A DNA stretch of 9,023 nt from contig CAMLRE010000057.1 in NCBI GenBank assembly GCA_946482355.1, positions 1 to 9,023 of the forward strand. Direction: 5' to 3'. This document shows positions 1 through 7,500 of the stretch, piece by piece. The translations under genes and the position numbers were made by a program. Every line of letters begins with the position of its first letter. Positions within the stretch are counted from its first letter, which is position 1. The notes under the pieces were generated by a model. That model was not told where the DNA came from, did no database searches, and was given only the letters and a program-made list of their open reading frames with translations. Origin of the DNA: an uncultured Bdellovibrio sp. Its GTDB lineage: Bacteria > Bdellovibrionota > Bdellovibrionia > Bdellovibrionales > Bdellovibrionaceae.

Positions 1-2411
1 CTGATGGTTACGACGAGTATTTTATTTCTGAAGAAAAATATTCTGGTCGCGGAACAGAAATTGCGTCGCAAACTATATCGACTTCTTCGACATTAGTTTA
101 CGGTGATTCTGGTTTTGAAGGTGTTTCGCTTGTTTCACAATTACCCATGGCTTGGTCAACAGGCTTTGCTGTTATGACTCTCGATAAATCTTTAAGTCAA
201 CAAGGCGGAAGCTATAATCCTGACTACATCGCTTCTAATATCGTGTCAGGCACTTCGATCTTTGGTTTAACTGGAACATTCGCGAGCACGCAAAAAGTTT
301 ACTGTTCAAGTACAGATACAGCTTCTTCTACTTCAACAGTTCCTGATATCTCTTCTTTAGCGAACAACAATCAGTGTGTGGCCCCTGAAAATAACTTTAT
401 CTATACAACACCATTTAATGGTCGCGATAAAAACTGTAATATGGCCGGTGGTGCAAACTCTCAAAGCTGTTTCGTACAAAACTTCGGTCAGGATTTTTAC
501 TTAGCTAATGCCAACTCAGTTCCTTTGGCATGTACTTATAATAACAATAACGGAACATTCTGGGATACTGTTGTGAGTAGCCCTACGTATGGAAAATTAA
601 AATCTCCGACAATCAGTGGTATCGTTCGTGATTTCTGCCAAGTGGCGCAAAATCAATTTTTCTATCCGGATGTTTACGGCGGCCGTGTTACTGTGTGCGG
701 ACCTGTACCTAATCCTCCGTGCTGGTTAGATATTCCGCCTTATCAAACTCGTTCGGTGAATTTAGGTAATACATCGACAACACCTTTATGTCTTGAAGAT
801 CAAAATGACAACTTACCTTCTAACTGGCTTGGCGGTTTAGATGAACCTGTCAGTAAAAATTCAGCCCAGTGTTTAACTCCTGGTAACAGCCGCTATGTTT
901 ATAACACGGCTTATGATGGGCGCTTTCGCGTTTGTAACGGAACCAATTTAGGTCAGTGTTATTATTCCGGCGCCGAAGTATCGGCGAACATCAACTATAT
1001 TTTCACGACAAGTGAAAACTCATCTTGTCGCACGACTTTAAATTCATGTGTAAATACATGTGCGACTGCAAAAAATACTTGTAACGCGCAGGCCGGAGCT
1101 GATTCGAATAAATGTTTTGGTCAGTATTCATCTTGTTATTATAGTTGTTATGAACGCCAAACTGTTTCGGGTGCTACACCTGTGGGTTACGCAAAATGTG
1201 CTGATAATGCGTGTACCGCAACTAAAAATTCTTGTAACACTGCTTGTGGATCAAACACGACTTGTAAAAACAACTGCACGACAGCTTACAATGACTGTAA
1301 GTATGTTGAAAATCCTCGTGCAGGTATCTGGTATCTAAATCCAAGTTATGCCTTAACTAATCCGACAACTAAAACATTGATTATTCCTGCGGGTCAGAAA
1401 AAATCAGCTTCTATTGCCCTATCAAATCTATTAAATACTTCAGCGATTAAAGCCGGTGTAAATATTTTTGGTATTACGGGTTCGTTCGGTGGTATCGGTG
1501 TTTGGGCTTCAGGTATGCATCGTGATAAATCAGTTCCGCAACTGACTTTAAATGAAGAAAATAATAACTTTGCCGGAGCTTCAGAAGATGCGCTTCCGAC
1601 AACTGTGCCTAACTATTATGAGCCATTAAAACCGTACCGCGAAGTCACATCGATTATGAAAGATGACGATGGTTCAACGGCAGAACAAAATGTTCTGGCC
1701 ACACCTGAGCGTTCATCATGGGGACAAACTCAGTGCGGCGTTGATGTATCACTTAATACTTTAGATAAGAAAATTTCAGACTGCGGTGCTAAGTTCGGTT
1801 CACTTTCATCATGGGATGGTGTCGTAAGTGGTAATGCAGGCCAAGGTCGTTGGACTCTTGTCACTCGTAAGTTAAATGCGTCAACAGCGACTATGGTTGA
1901 AGTCTGGCGTGATGAAAGAACAATGATGTTGTGGAGTTCACTAATCAGTGAAGGCACAAACTGGTGTAAAGCTTCAGGCAGCAGCGATAGCGCAAACGCT
2001 TCAGTTAATAACCGCTACAAAGAAACTGATCCGTCTGGAATTTGCAACAATACAGCCAATCAAGCTCAAGATGCAGCAGCTTCTGTAATTAGCGCATGTT
2101 TAGAAGATTTAGGTTTTACAAATGTCGATTCTGATTTCACGATCAACGGTAAAGCCGATTTAAATTTATCGTCTTCACCAAAAATCCATTGGCGCGTTCC
2201 TACTCTTTATGACTACGAAGTGGCCGAATACAACGGTATCCGTTTTGTTTTACCTGATATGGGAACTCAACGTACGGTGCCGTTAGTAGAATGGACCGGT
2301 ACAATTAATTCAGCAAATCGCAGCGAAGCATGGGGCGTTAACTCAATGGATGGAGCGCACAGATTAATTAACCGTTCAGATTTAGCGGGGGTTAGATGTA
2401 TCGGCCGCTAA
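1..2411 (+). CDS. Secreted Cys-GR repeat protein with C-terminal DUF1566/Lcl domain (5' partial)
   Basis: The frame is open to the left edge (first complete codon at 3), so the ATG at 147 is internal and the true start and signal peptide lie upstream; 802 residues are visible. Order, in visible residues: a degenerate unit with Y-S-G-R (6-20); an IFGLTGT segment (74-93); three Cys-GR units (about 101-157, 177-241, 263-320), each with Cys, a second Cys, an aromatic cluster, [YF]-x-G-R-x3-C and a last Cys followed by an aromatic residue; a 14-cysteine insert (342-432); a second IFGITGS segment (481-495); SGMHR (503-507); then a DUF1566/Lcl-like domain (about 632-802) with VEVWRD, HWRVPTLYDY, RFVLPD, NRSEAW and terminal VRCIGR. 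The usual TGLMW is altered to TMMLW. The DUF1566 call rests on motif recognition. DUF1566 domains occur on extracellular binding proteins such as Legionella Lcl; the ligand here is unknown. Many cysteines imply oxidative folding outside the cytoplasm. The next gene is a paralogue, overlapping by about 16 nt. Confidence 0.85.
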   Translation, partial: DGYDEYFISEEKYSGRGTEIASQTISTSSTLVYGDSGFEGVSLVSQLPMAWSTGFAVMTLDKSLSQQGGSYNPDYIASNIVSGTSIFGLTGTFASTQKVYCSSTDTASSTSTVPDISSLANNNQCVAPENNFIYTTPFNGRDKNCNMAGGANSQSCFVQNFGQDFYLANANSVPLACTYNNNNGTFWDTVVSSPTYGKLKSPTISGIVRDFCQVAQNQFFYPDVYGGRVTVCGPVPNPPCWLDIPPYQTRSVNLGNTSTTPLCLEDQNDNLPSNWLGGLDEPVSKNSAQCLTPGNSRYVYNTAYDGRFRVCNGTNLGQCYYSGAEVSANINYIFTTSENSSCRTTLNSCVNTCATAKNTCNAQAGADSNKCFGQYSSCYYSCYERQTVSGATPVGYAKCADNACTATKNSCNTACGSNTTCKNNCTTAYNDCKYVENPRAGIWYLNPSYALTNPTTKTLIIPAGQKKSASIALSNLLNTSAIKAGVNIFGITGSFGGIGVWASGMHRDKSVPQLTLNEENNNFAGASEDALPTTVPNYYEPLKPYREVTSIMKDDDGSTAEQNVLATPERSSWGQTQCGVDVSLNTLDKKISDCGAKFGSLSSWDGVVSGNAGQGRWTLVTRKLNASTATMVEVWRDERTMMLWSSLISEGTNWCKASGSSDSANASVNNRYKETDPSGICNNTANQAQDAAASVISACLEDLGFTNVDSDFTINGKADLNLSSSPKIHWRVPTLYDYEVAEYNGIRFVLPDMGTQRTVPLVEWTGTINSANRSEAWGVNSMDGAHRLINRSDLAGVRCIGR
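18..62 (+). repeat. Degenerate N-terminal unit of the Cys-GR repeat family (upstream gene)
   Basis: The codons read Y-F-I-S, three residues, then Y-S-G-R followed by G-T-E-I. This matches the aromatic cluster and Y-x-G-R core of the later units, but the Cys expected four residues after the Arg is absent (Ile). It sits at the same architectural position as the degenerate YGPR unit of the next gene. A more complete unit may continue upstream of the window. Confidence 0.5.
222..281 (+). other. IFGxxGT segment 1 of the first gene
   Basis: Encodes a stretch beginning DYIASNIVSG and ending SIFGLTGTF. This resembles the N-I-x-x-G-x-x-IFG-V-x-G-T linker often seen next to DUF1566 domains and in phage tail-fibre-like proteins (recalled family knowledge). 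It lies just before the three Cys-GR units. Confidence 0.6.
303..962 (+). repeat. Three tandem Cys-GR protein repeats (first gene)
   Basis: Units at about 303-473, 531-725 and 789-962. Each encodes a leading Cys, a variable stretch of 23-34 residues, a second Cys followed by a short polar/Pro stretch, an aromatic triplet (FIY, FFY, YVY), then FNGR, YGGR or YDGR, a Cys four residues after the Arg, and a final Cys followed by an aromatic residue (CF, CW, CY). The DNA is not recognisably repeated; only the protein pattern is conserved, so this is an old protein-domain duplication. Four cysteines per unit suggest two disulfides each. I do not recognise the unit as a named domain. Confidence 0.75.
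1026..1298 (+). repeat. Cysteine-rich insert encoding C-x6-C-x3-C spacing
   Basis: This 91-codon segment encodes 14 cysteines. Spacing is regular: C-x6-C-x3-C-x6-C at the start, then C-x6-C-x3-C, later C-x6-C-x3-C again and finally C-x3-C-x6-C. Spacings of 3 and 6 put the cysteines on one face of a helix (i, i+4, i+7, i+11), as expected for helical hairpins cross-linked by disulfides. Other residues are mainly Asn, Thr, Ala, Ser and Lys. There is no counterpart in the paralogue downstream. The helical structure is inferred. Confidence 0.75.
1443..1487 (+). other. IFGxxGT segment 2 of the first gene
   Basis: Encodes AIKAGVNIFGITGSF, the closest match in the window to the canonical IKxGVxIFGVTGT linker. 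It separates the repeat and Cys-rich region from the linker leading to the DUF1566 domain. A second copy occupies the equivalent position in the paralogue (3545-3598). Confidence 0.65.
2387..2391 (+). promoter_or_regulatory. Candidate ribosome binding site deciding the 2396 start
   Basis: GGGGG lies 4 nt upstream of the ATG at 2396, inside the last codons of the preceding gene. It is a G-rich but not canonical site with slightly short spacing. It is about 19 nt from the competing ATG at 2411, which has no better site, so it favours 2396. Translation is probably coupled to termination of the upstream gene. Confidence 0.4.
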
Positions 2412-4537
2412 TGTTTATTCTTACCCTACTTCTTAATTTTACTCTTGCGCATGCAGAAGTAAATTCTAATGATTCTGTCATTGATACGACAGGATTAGTA
2501 TTATGTGACCTTAATGCAATTATCACAAAAAAGTGCGGCGTCTTAAATACGTCTTATGTTTACGACGTTCAATACGGCCCGCGCAGTTCAAATTATTTAC
2601 AACATTACACGGCACCGGCAGAAGCTACGACGATTCAACTAGCTCCAGGCTGGCATGAAGGTAATGAAATCACATGGCAATCGGCTGGTTTAAAACCGGA
2701 AAACATTGTTAAAGATAAAAAAATCTTTGGTATCGTTGGTACGCTTGATAATACAGTTTATCCAAATTGTGATGTGAATGGTGCTGTATCACAAACAACA
2801 GCTCACAATACAAATACTTGTTACGCACCGGCTGGTAACTACTATGTTTATTCATCATACTGGGGCGGCCGTGACCTTGAATGTTCATTTGTTCAGGTTG
2901 ACTCTACTTCATATAAACTTGTGAATAAATACGATGGTTCAAAACCTAAAGGGGCTTGTTGGATTAATACTACTGATACAACAACACCTGATGGCTTTAG
3001 CATTGACGGTAACGCTCTGAAAACAAGTGGAACTCCTAACTTCGTTATTCGTAACACGGTCTCAGCAAACACTTGTCCGATGTCAGGCCCTGGAGTTGGC
3101 TTACAAACAACTTCATGTACAACTCCTGATCGTAATGACTTTAACGGCTTCTTCTACCCGGCTCAAGTTACAAGAACTATTAATGGTGTAAGCAAACTGA
3201 TCAGTGGTTCTTACGGTGGTCGTGGTAAAAATTGTATCTACGGATCAAATAATGAACCTTGTTGGATTGATGATGCTGATGCGTATGTTGAAAACGACAC
3301 AAACTGTACAGAAAAATCACCGGATGGAACTCCGGGCGCTTCGGGCACAGCTTTAAATGCTTATTCTTGTAAAACTAAAGGCGACGTTAAATCAATTCAA
3401 ATTAATAACGGCGTAGTTTCTTCAACAGTAGGACGCTTTGTTTACAAATTACCTCAGGGCGGAAGAAACGATAACTGTGCTCAAGGTAAAGTAGGTCTTT
3501 GTTATACGACAATCGATTTAAAATCAGCGATTGAACCTGATTTAGATCCAGACAATATTCAAAGAGGGCTTGTGATTTTTGGCGTGCGCGGAACTTACGA
3601 CGCACCTGAAATCGTGTATGGCAGTGGTGCGCACCGTGTACCTTCAAGCAGTACTGCTGTAAACAGAATGACTTACAAGCAAAACTTAACCGGTGAATCT
3701 AACCGCCTTGAGGCAAATCCAAATCAAAACTCAAGTCAGATTTACCCGACTGATTATCACCCGGTTCCAAAAATTGCGACTGACTCTGAAGCTGATGTAG
3801 TTAAAGTTAACCGCGGCACATGGAGCAACACTCAATGCGGAACGATCGGTACTATCAGCGCCCGTCAGGCCAACTGCGCTTCTGTTTTTGGAAGTAATGC
3901 AACTTGGAAAGGAACCGTTAAAGGTAACGCCGGTCAAACTGACTGGGAACTTATCACACGCAAACGTGATAGCGTTGATACAAGTAAAACCTACGAAGTT
4001 TGGCGTGATACAAGCACAGGCTTAATGTGGAGTTCTCTGGTTTCGACGAGTTTAAATTGGTGTAAATCTACCGGAAGTAACGGAAGAAAAGTTTTTGATG
4101 GCACTGACATGGTCTATGACCAGTTAACTTCTTCCGAAGATGATCCGTCAAATTACTGTGACAACGCCACTTATCAAGATCAAACAACGCCAATATCGGC
4201 TTGTTATATTGATCTTCCTGAAAATGGCGATCCAAATTTATTTGCCACAACGTACAATACATCAACAACTCCGGGTAAAGCAGGTCTTACTCCAAGTTTA
4301 ACTGCAGCCACAGGGCGTGTGTTATGGCGTGTGCCATCAATGTACGATTATATTTTAGCAAATCATCACGGCTTAAGATTTGTGTTACCAGATATCGGTG
4401 TTAATACCGACGAAGAATGGACAGCGACAACATCAGCTTCAAATCGTAAAAATGCGTGGACATTCAGTGGTAAAACCGGTTCTCGCCAATATAAACAACG
4501 TAACAACCCGGCAGCAGTTCGCTGTATTGGTAGGTAA
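2396..4537 (+). CDS. Secreted Cys-GR repeat protein with C-terminal DUF1566/Lcl domain
   Basis: Complete 713-residue protein. The start at 2396 gives an n-region with Arg3, a hydrophobic core (residues 5-17) and an Ala-His-Ala signal peptidase I site at 18-20, so the mature protein begins near Glu21. An alternative ATG at 2411 (TAATG, touching the previous stop) would remove Arg3 and lies farther from the GGGGG at 2387-2391; it cannot be excluded. Order: a degenerate unit with Cys47 and YGPR; an IFGIVGT segment (101-117); three Cys-GR units (about 125-189, 227-290, 304-370) with YWGGR, YSGS-type spacing and YGGR, and QGGR; a second IFGVRGT segment (384-401); SGAHR; WSNTQCG; then DUF1566 (about 534-713) with VWRD, TGLMWSS, LWRVPSMYDY, RFVLPD, NRKNAW and final VRCIGR. 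It is paralogous to the upstream gene but lacks its 14-Cys insert. Likely exported and disulfide-bonded; no lipobox or C-terminal anchor is visible. The binding role is inferred from the DUF1566 family only. Confidence 0.88.
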   Translation: MYRPLMFILTLLLNFTLAHAEVNSNDSVIDTTGLVLCDLNAIITKKCGVLNTSYVYDVQYGPRSSNYLQHYTAPAEATTIQLAPGWHEGNEITWQSAGLKPENIVKDKKIFGIVGTLDNTVYPNCDVNGAVSQTTAHNTNTCYAPAGNYYVYSSYWGGRDLECSFVQVDSTSYKLVNKYDGSKPKGACWINTTDTTTPDGFSIDGNALKTSGTPNFVIRNTVSANTCPMSGPGVGLQTTSCTTPDRNDFNGFFYPAQVTRTINGVSKLISGSYGGRGKNCIYGSNNEPCWIDDADAYVENDTNCTEKSPDGTPGASGTALNAYSCKTKGDVKSIQINNGVVSSTVGRFVYKLPQGGRNDNCAQGKVGLCYTTIDLKSAIEPDLDPDNIQRGLVIFGVRGTYDAPEIVYGSGAHRVPSSSTAVNRMTYKQNLTGESNRLEANPNQNSSQIYPTDYHPVPKIATDSEADVVKVNRGTWSNTQCGTIGTISARQANCASVFGSNATWKGTVKGNAGQTDWELITRKRDSVDTSKTYEVWRDTSTGLMWSSLVSTSLNWCKSTGSNGRKVFDGTDMVYDQLTSSEDDPSNYCDNATYQDQTTPISACYIDLPENGDPNLFATTYNTSTTPGKAGLTPSLTAATGRVLWRVPSMYDYILANHHGLRFVLPDIGVNTDEEWTATTSASNRKNAWTFSGKTGSRQYKQRNNPAAVRCIGR
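2415..2431 (+). repeat. 17-nt direct repeat in signal-peptide codons, copy 1
   Basis: TTATTCTTACCCTACTT, identical to 4569-4585 and in the same reading frame, encoding I-L-T-L-L of the hydrophobic core of the second gene's signal peptide. Confidence 0.7.
2534..2596 (+). repeat. Degenerate N-terminal Cys-GR unit (second gene)
   Basis: Codons give Cys47, a polar stretch, then SYVYDVQYGPR. The aromatic triplet and Tyr-Gly-Arg core are recognisable (with Pro inserted before Arg), but the Cys after the Arg is replaced by Tyr/Asn and no closing Cys-aromatic pair follows. It mirrors the degenerate unit at 18-62 in the paralogue. Confidence 0.5.
2696..2746 (+). other. IFGxxGT segment 1 of the second gene
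   Basis: Encodes PENIVKDKKIFGIVGTL, preceded by a Gly-Trp-rich stretch. It is positionally equivalent to the segment at 222-281 in the paralogue and precedes the three Cys-GR units. Confidence 0.6.
2768..3505 (+). repeat. Three tandem Cys-GR protein repeats (second gene)
   Basis: Units at about 2768-2962, 3074-3265 and 3305-3505. Pattern as in the upstream gene: leading Cys, second Cys, aromatic cluster (YYVY, FFY, FVY), WGGR, YGGR or QGGR, Cys four residues after the Arg, and a final Cys followed by Trp, Trp or Tyr. Unit lengths vary by loop insertions: unit 1 has a long loop between its last two cysteines, and unit 2 has an insertion between FFY and YGGR. The fixed cysteines with variable loops suggest a disulfide-pinned fold with changeable surface loops. 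Confidence 0.75.
3545..3598 (+). other. IFGxxGT segment 2 of the second gene
   Basis: Encodes DPDNIQRGLVIFGVRGTY, matching the N-I-x-x-G-x-x-IFG-V-x-G-T pattern. It closes the repeat region and is followed by SGAHR and the linker to the DUF1566 domain, as in the paralogue. Confidence 0.65.
4532..4535 (+). promoter_or_regulatory. Ribosome binding site for the GTG start at 4541
   Basis: AGGT, within GGTAGGT, ends 5 nt before the GTG and overlaps the first base of the TAA stop of the preceding gene. This supports the GTG, which is the only start that yields the complete lipoprotein signal. Confidence 0.55.
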
Positions 4538-4540
4538 AAA

Positions 4541-7500
4541 GTGAAAAATTTTAAAATCTACCTTTTACTTATTCTTACCCTACTTACAGGCTGTACCGGT
4601 TCTATCTTAGAAGAAGAACTTTTATCTAACCTTTCACAAAAAGGTGCCGGCGGTATTGAGCTTGATGAATATATTCCACCGGGAATTCAATTCGTTGAAA
4701 CAACAACTCAAGGCATGAATCAAGAAGGATTTCCGTACCTTCGCAACAACCGTACATTTAATATTAAATGGATTATCAAAACTTGTGATCCTGTGAATAA
4801 TCCACAGGATGCAGCGTGCGCGAATGCTCCAACAGGTACTGCTGAAAATCCAGATCCTGGTTTTTATATTAGTCGTATCGAATACACATCAGGTACAACT
4901 TGGGTTCAAATTCCAGGAGCCACTGATCTTGGTGGATACAATGACCAAGTTCAGGGTTTTAGCTGGTCTATACCAATCACTTTAACAGACGAAGGTGATC
5001 AGTTCCGTTTTAGATTAATTACTCGTAATGCAAAACTTGAAACATTCACGGCCCTTTCAAGTAAATTTATCATGGATAGTTCAGCTCCAGTTATTCAAGC
5101 TGGCACACTCACATTTAATGGTTCTGCTGATACACCACTGAATTTAAAATCTCCGGGTGTGAATATTGATTTTAATGCCGATGATAATTTATCTCCGGTA
5201 GATAGTTTTTGTTTAAAAGATTCTGCAGCTATTCCTACAGCTGAACACTCTTGCTGGTTAAAAATCAGCTCATTAGGTCTGACTGAAAGTAAAAACTTAC
5301 AAGTGCGCAACCTTAAACGCGTACTTGGCTGGATCGGCGGATCTTTTACTTTCTATTTCTGGGTTAAAGATAAATCCGGAAACTTTTCACGTTTAACAAA
5401 TGATGTCGGCGATGAAACCATCGACCGCCGCACAATTTCGTATGCGCCAGGGCGCAGTATCGTGTTTCTTAAAAACATTGCTTCTAACGATGATACCGTG
5501 AGCGATAATCCGCCGTTAGAAAAAACTATTATCGATGCTTCACACCCTGCGATGTTTATTAAGTGGAGTTACACCATTGATCAAAGCACAACGCTTGATC
5601 TGGTTGAGCCGTATAAAATTGAATACTCAACAGATGCTGTGACTTTTCAAAATATCACGAATGCCAGCGGCACAGCCATGCTTGATAGCGAAATTTCTGC
5701 GGCCGTTGATCAAGGCTGCCAAACGATTTCATCACAAGATCCGGCTTCGATTGATAAATGTCTGATCTGGAATCCACCAGCTAGCTTATACAACATGCCG
5801 ATTTATTTACGCGTGCATGTGCGCGATTCAGCAGGCTTTGTTTATTCGATCAGTACAAATCCATTTAACTTAGCCACTTCTTTAAGTGCTGATGGTAAAG
5901 TTCAAGGTTTACGTTTTGCCGCAGGTCTTTCGGATTCGTTAATTGGCGCTTCGGCTTTAAATACAAAATTTGATATTGATATTTCATATATCCGCTCAGG
6001 TGGTAAATTAGTTGTTCACGAAGATGGCCGTATTTTTGTGTTAGATGAAACTGTCGGCGTTGTTGAAATCAGCCAATTCGATGGTAAAGCACGCGTTTAT
6101 GTTAAAGAGGCCGCATCATCAGTTGATGGTTATTCGGTCGATGATCCTTCTTTACTTGCCGGACGCACAGAAGCTAAGGCTTCAAATATTTTAAAAATTT
6201 CTTTGGATTATAAAGGCCGTTTGCTTATTTTAGAAAATAACCGTATTCGTCAAGTGACTGATGAGCGTGACGGACAAGGAAACTTAACCGGTGTTCGCGA
6301 AGTTAAAACGATTGTTGGCTGTTTACAATCACCGACATCACTTTGCTATTACAACAACACAGCAAAAAATACGGCTTATAACGCTAAGGTTCCTAAGCAG
6401 TACTGGCAAAATGCCTGGATTTACGCAAACGAATTTACATTCCCCGGCCCGCCAGATGATTACAGCCGTATGTACCGCCATTTTACACCGATGCCTAATG
6501 GCGATATTTATTTTGCTGTTAACATGCATCCAAGTTATATTTCAACAACAACACCTTCAAGTGCGAACTCTTGGCGCGGTGTTGACTTCCGTGTTTACCG
6601 CCCAGATGCAGATCCATCGAAACCTGGAAAAATTCTTCCGTTAACTTTAACTGGCTACGGTGTTCTAGGTGAACCGTTCAAACCTATTTCTGAACTTTAC
6701 CCTTCAGCAGTGGGCGGAATCACATTCAATCCGATCACCGGTAATCCAACGACCTTACATATGTTCTGGCAGTATTGCCCACCGAATACAACAGCGCAAT
6801 GTGAGTACTTTACTTCAAATCATAACCCAAAAACCGGCCAGTCAAACGGAACCGGCACGCACTACTATTCATTCACATACTCGCTGAAAAATTCATTAGC
6901 CAAAGGTTATGCTAACTCACACATGGTAAGATATTTTACATCTCGCCGTGGTGAACTTTACGCTTATAATACAAATCAGTTCGAGTTGAATTTAGGAAAG
7001 CTAAACACTTCAACGAACAAGTTTGAAAAAATCTTAGGTTCTACTTACAATGGTTATTGCGAAGACGGAACGTTAGCCAACTCGTGCCCGGTTTATCTTC
7101 GTGATGCCTGGGTTACGCAAGATAATACGATTTTCTTTATTGATGGCCAGCAGGTTCGCATGATCGGTGCCGATGGCCGTGTTGTGACCTTATTTGGCCG
7201 CAAACCTGCAGACCGTAATGGTTTTGAAGCGACTCTTTCAACACTGGGCCGTTTTGAAGCTTTCGGTAAATGGTATGACAGTTCAACATCGAGTGATAAA
7301 TTTATTATTCGTGAACATGACAGCCAACTTTTACGCGAATTTAGCTTAGATAAAAAAATTGAAACTATTGCCGGTAACGAAACTACAAACTGGGCGCTTG
7401 CTTGGAAAGCTTCAGCGTCTAAACCTGGGTACTTCGTATCGACAAACTTAGCTAAAGATGAAATGGGAGCTTGGAGTAATTATCAAGATATGGCTCCAGC

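Noticed and set aside
61..71. Short perfect inverted repeat TTGCGTCGCAA
   Set aside because: It lies inside coding sequence with a single-base loop, far from any gene start or end; most likely chance.
1060..1338. Open frame on the plus strand inside the Cys-rich region
   Set aside because: It is an alternative-frame shadow of the real gene; its product has no domain or signal, and the in-frame Cys periodicity shows which frame is used.
1730..1957. Minus-strand open frame (and similar ones at 3402-3647, 3731-3937, 4068-4268, 5095-5310, 6338-6529)
   Set aside because: All are short, antisense to conserved protein-coding sequence and without recognisable motifs or start signals.
4441..4537. 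Possible diversity-generating retroelement variable region at the DUF1566 C-terminus (AAC-rich stretch near 4493-4508)
   Set aside because: C-type-lectin-like C-termini can be such targets, but no reverse transcriptase, template repeat or near-identical second copy is in the window, and the matching end of the paralogue is not AAC-rich. A search of the flanks for a reverse transcriptase and template repeat would settle it.
6291..6887. Plus-strand open frames within the large lipoprotein gene
   Set aside because: Shadows of a continuous 1287-codon frame with a clear signal peptide and domain structure; no ribosome binding site or recognisable product.
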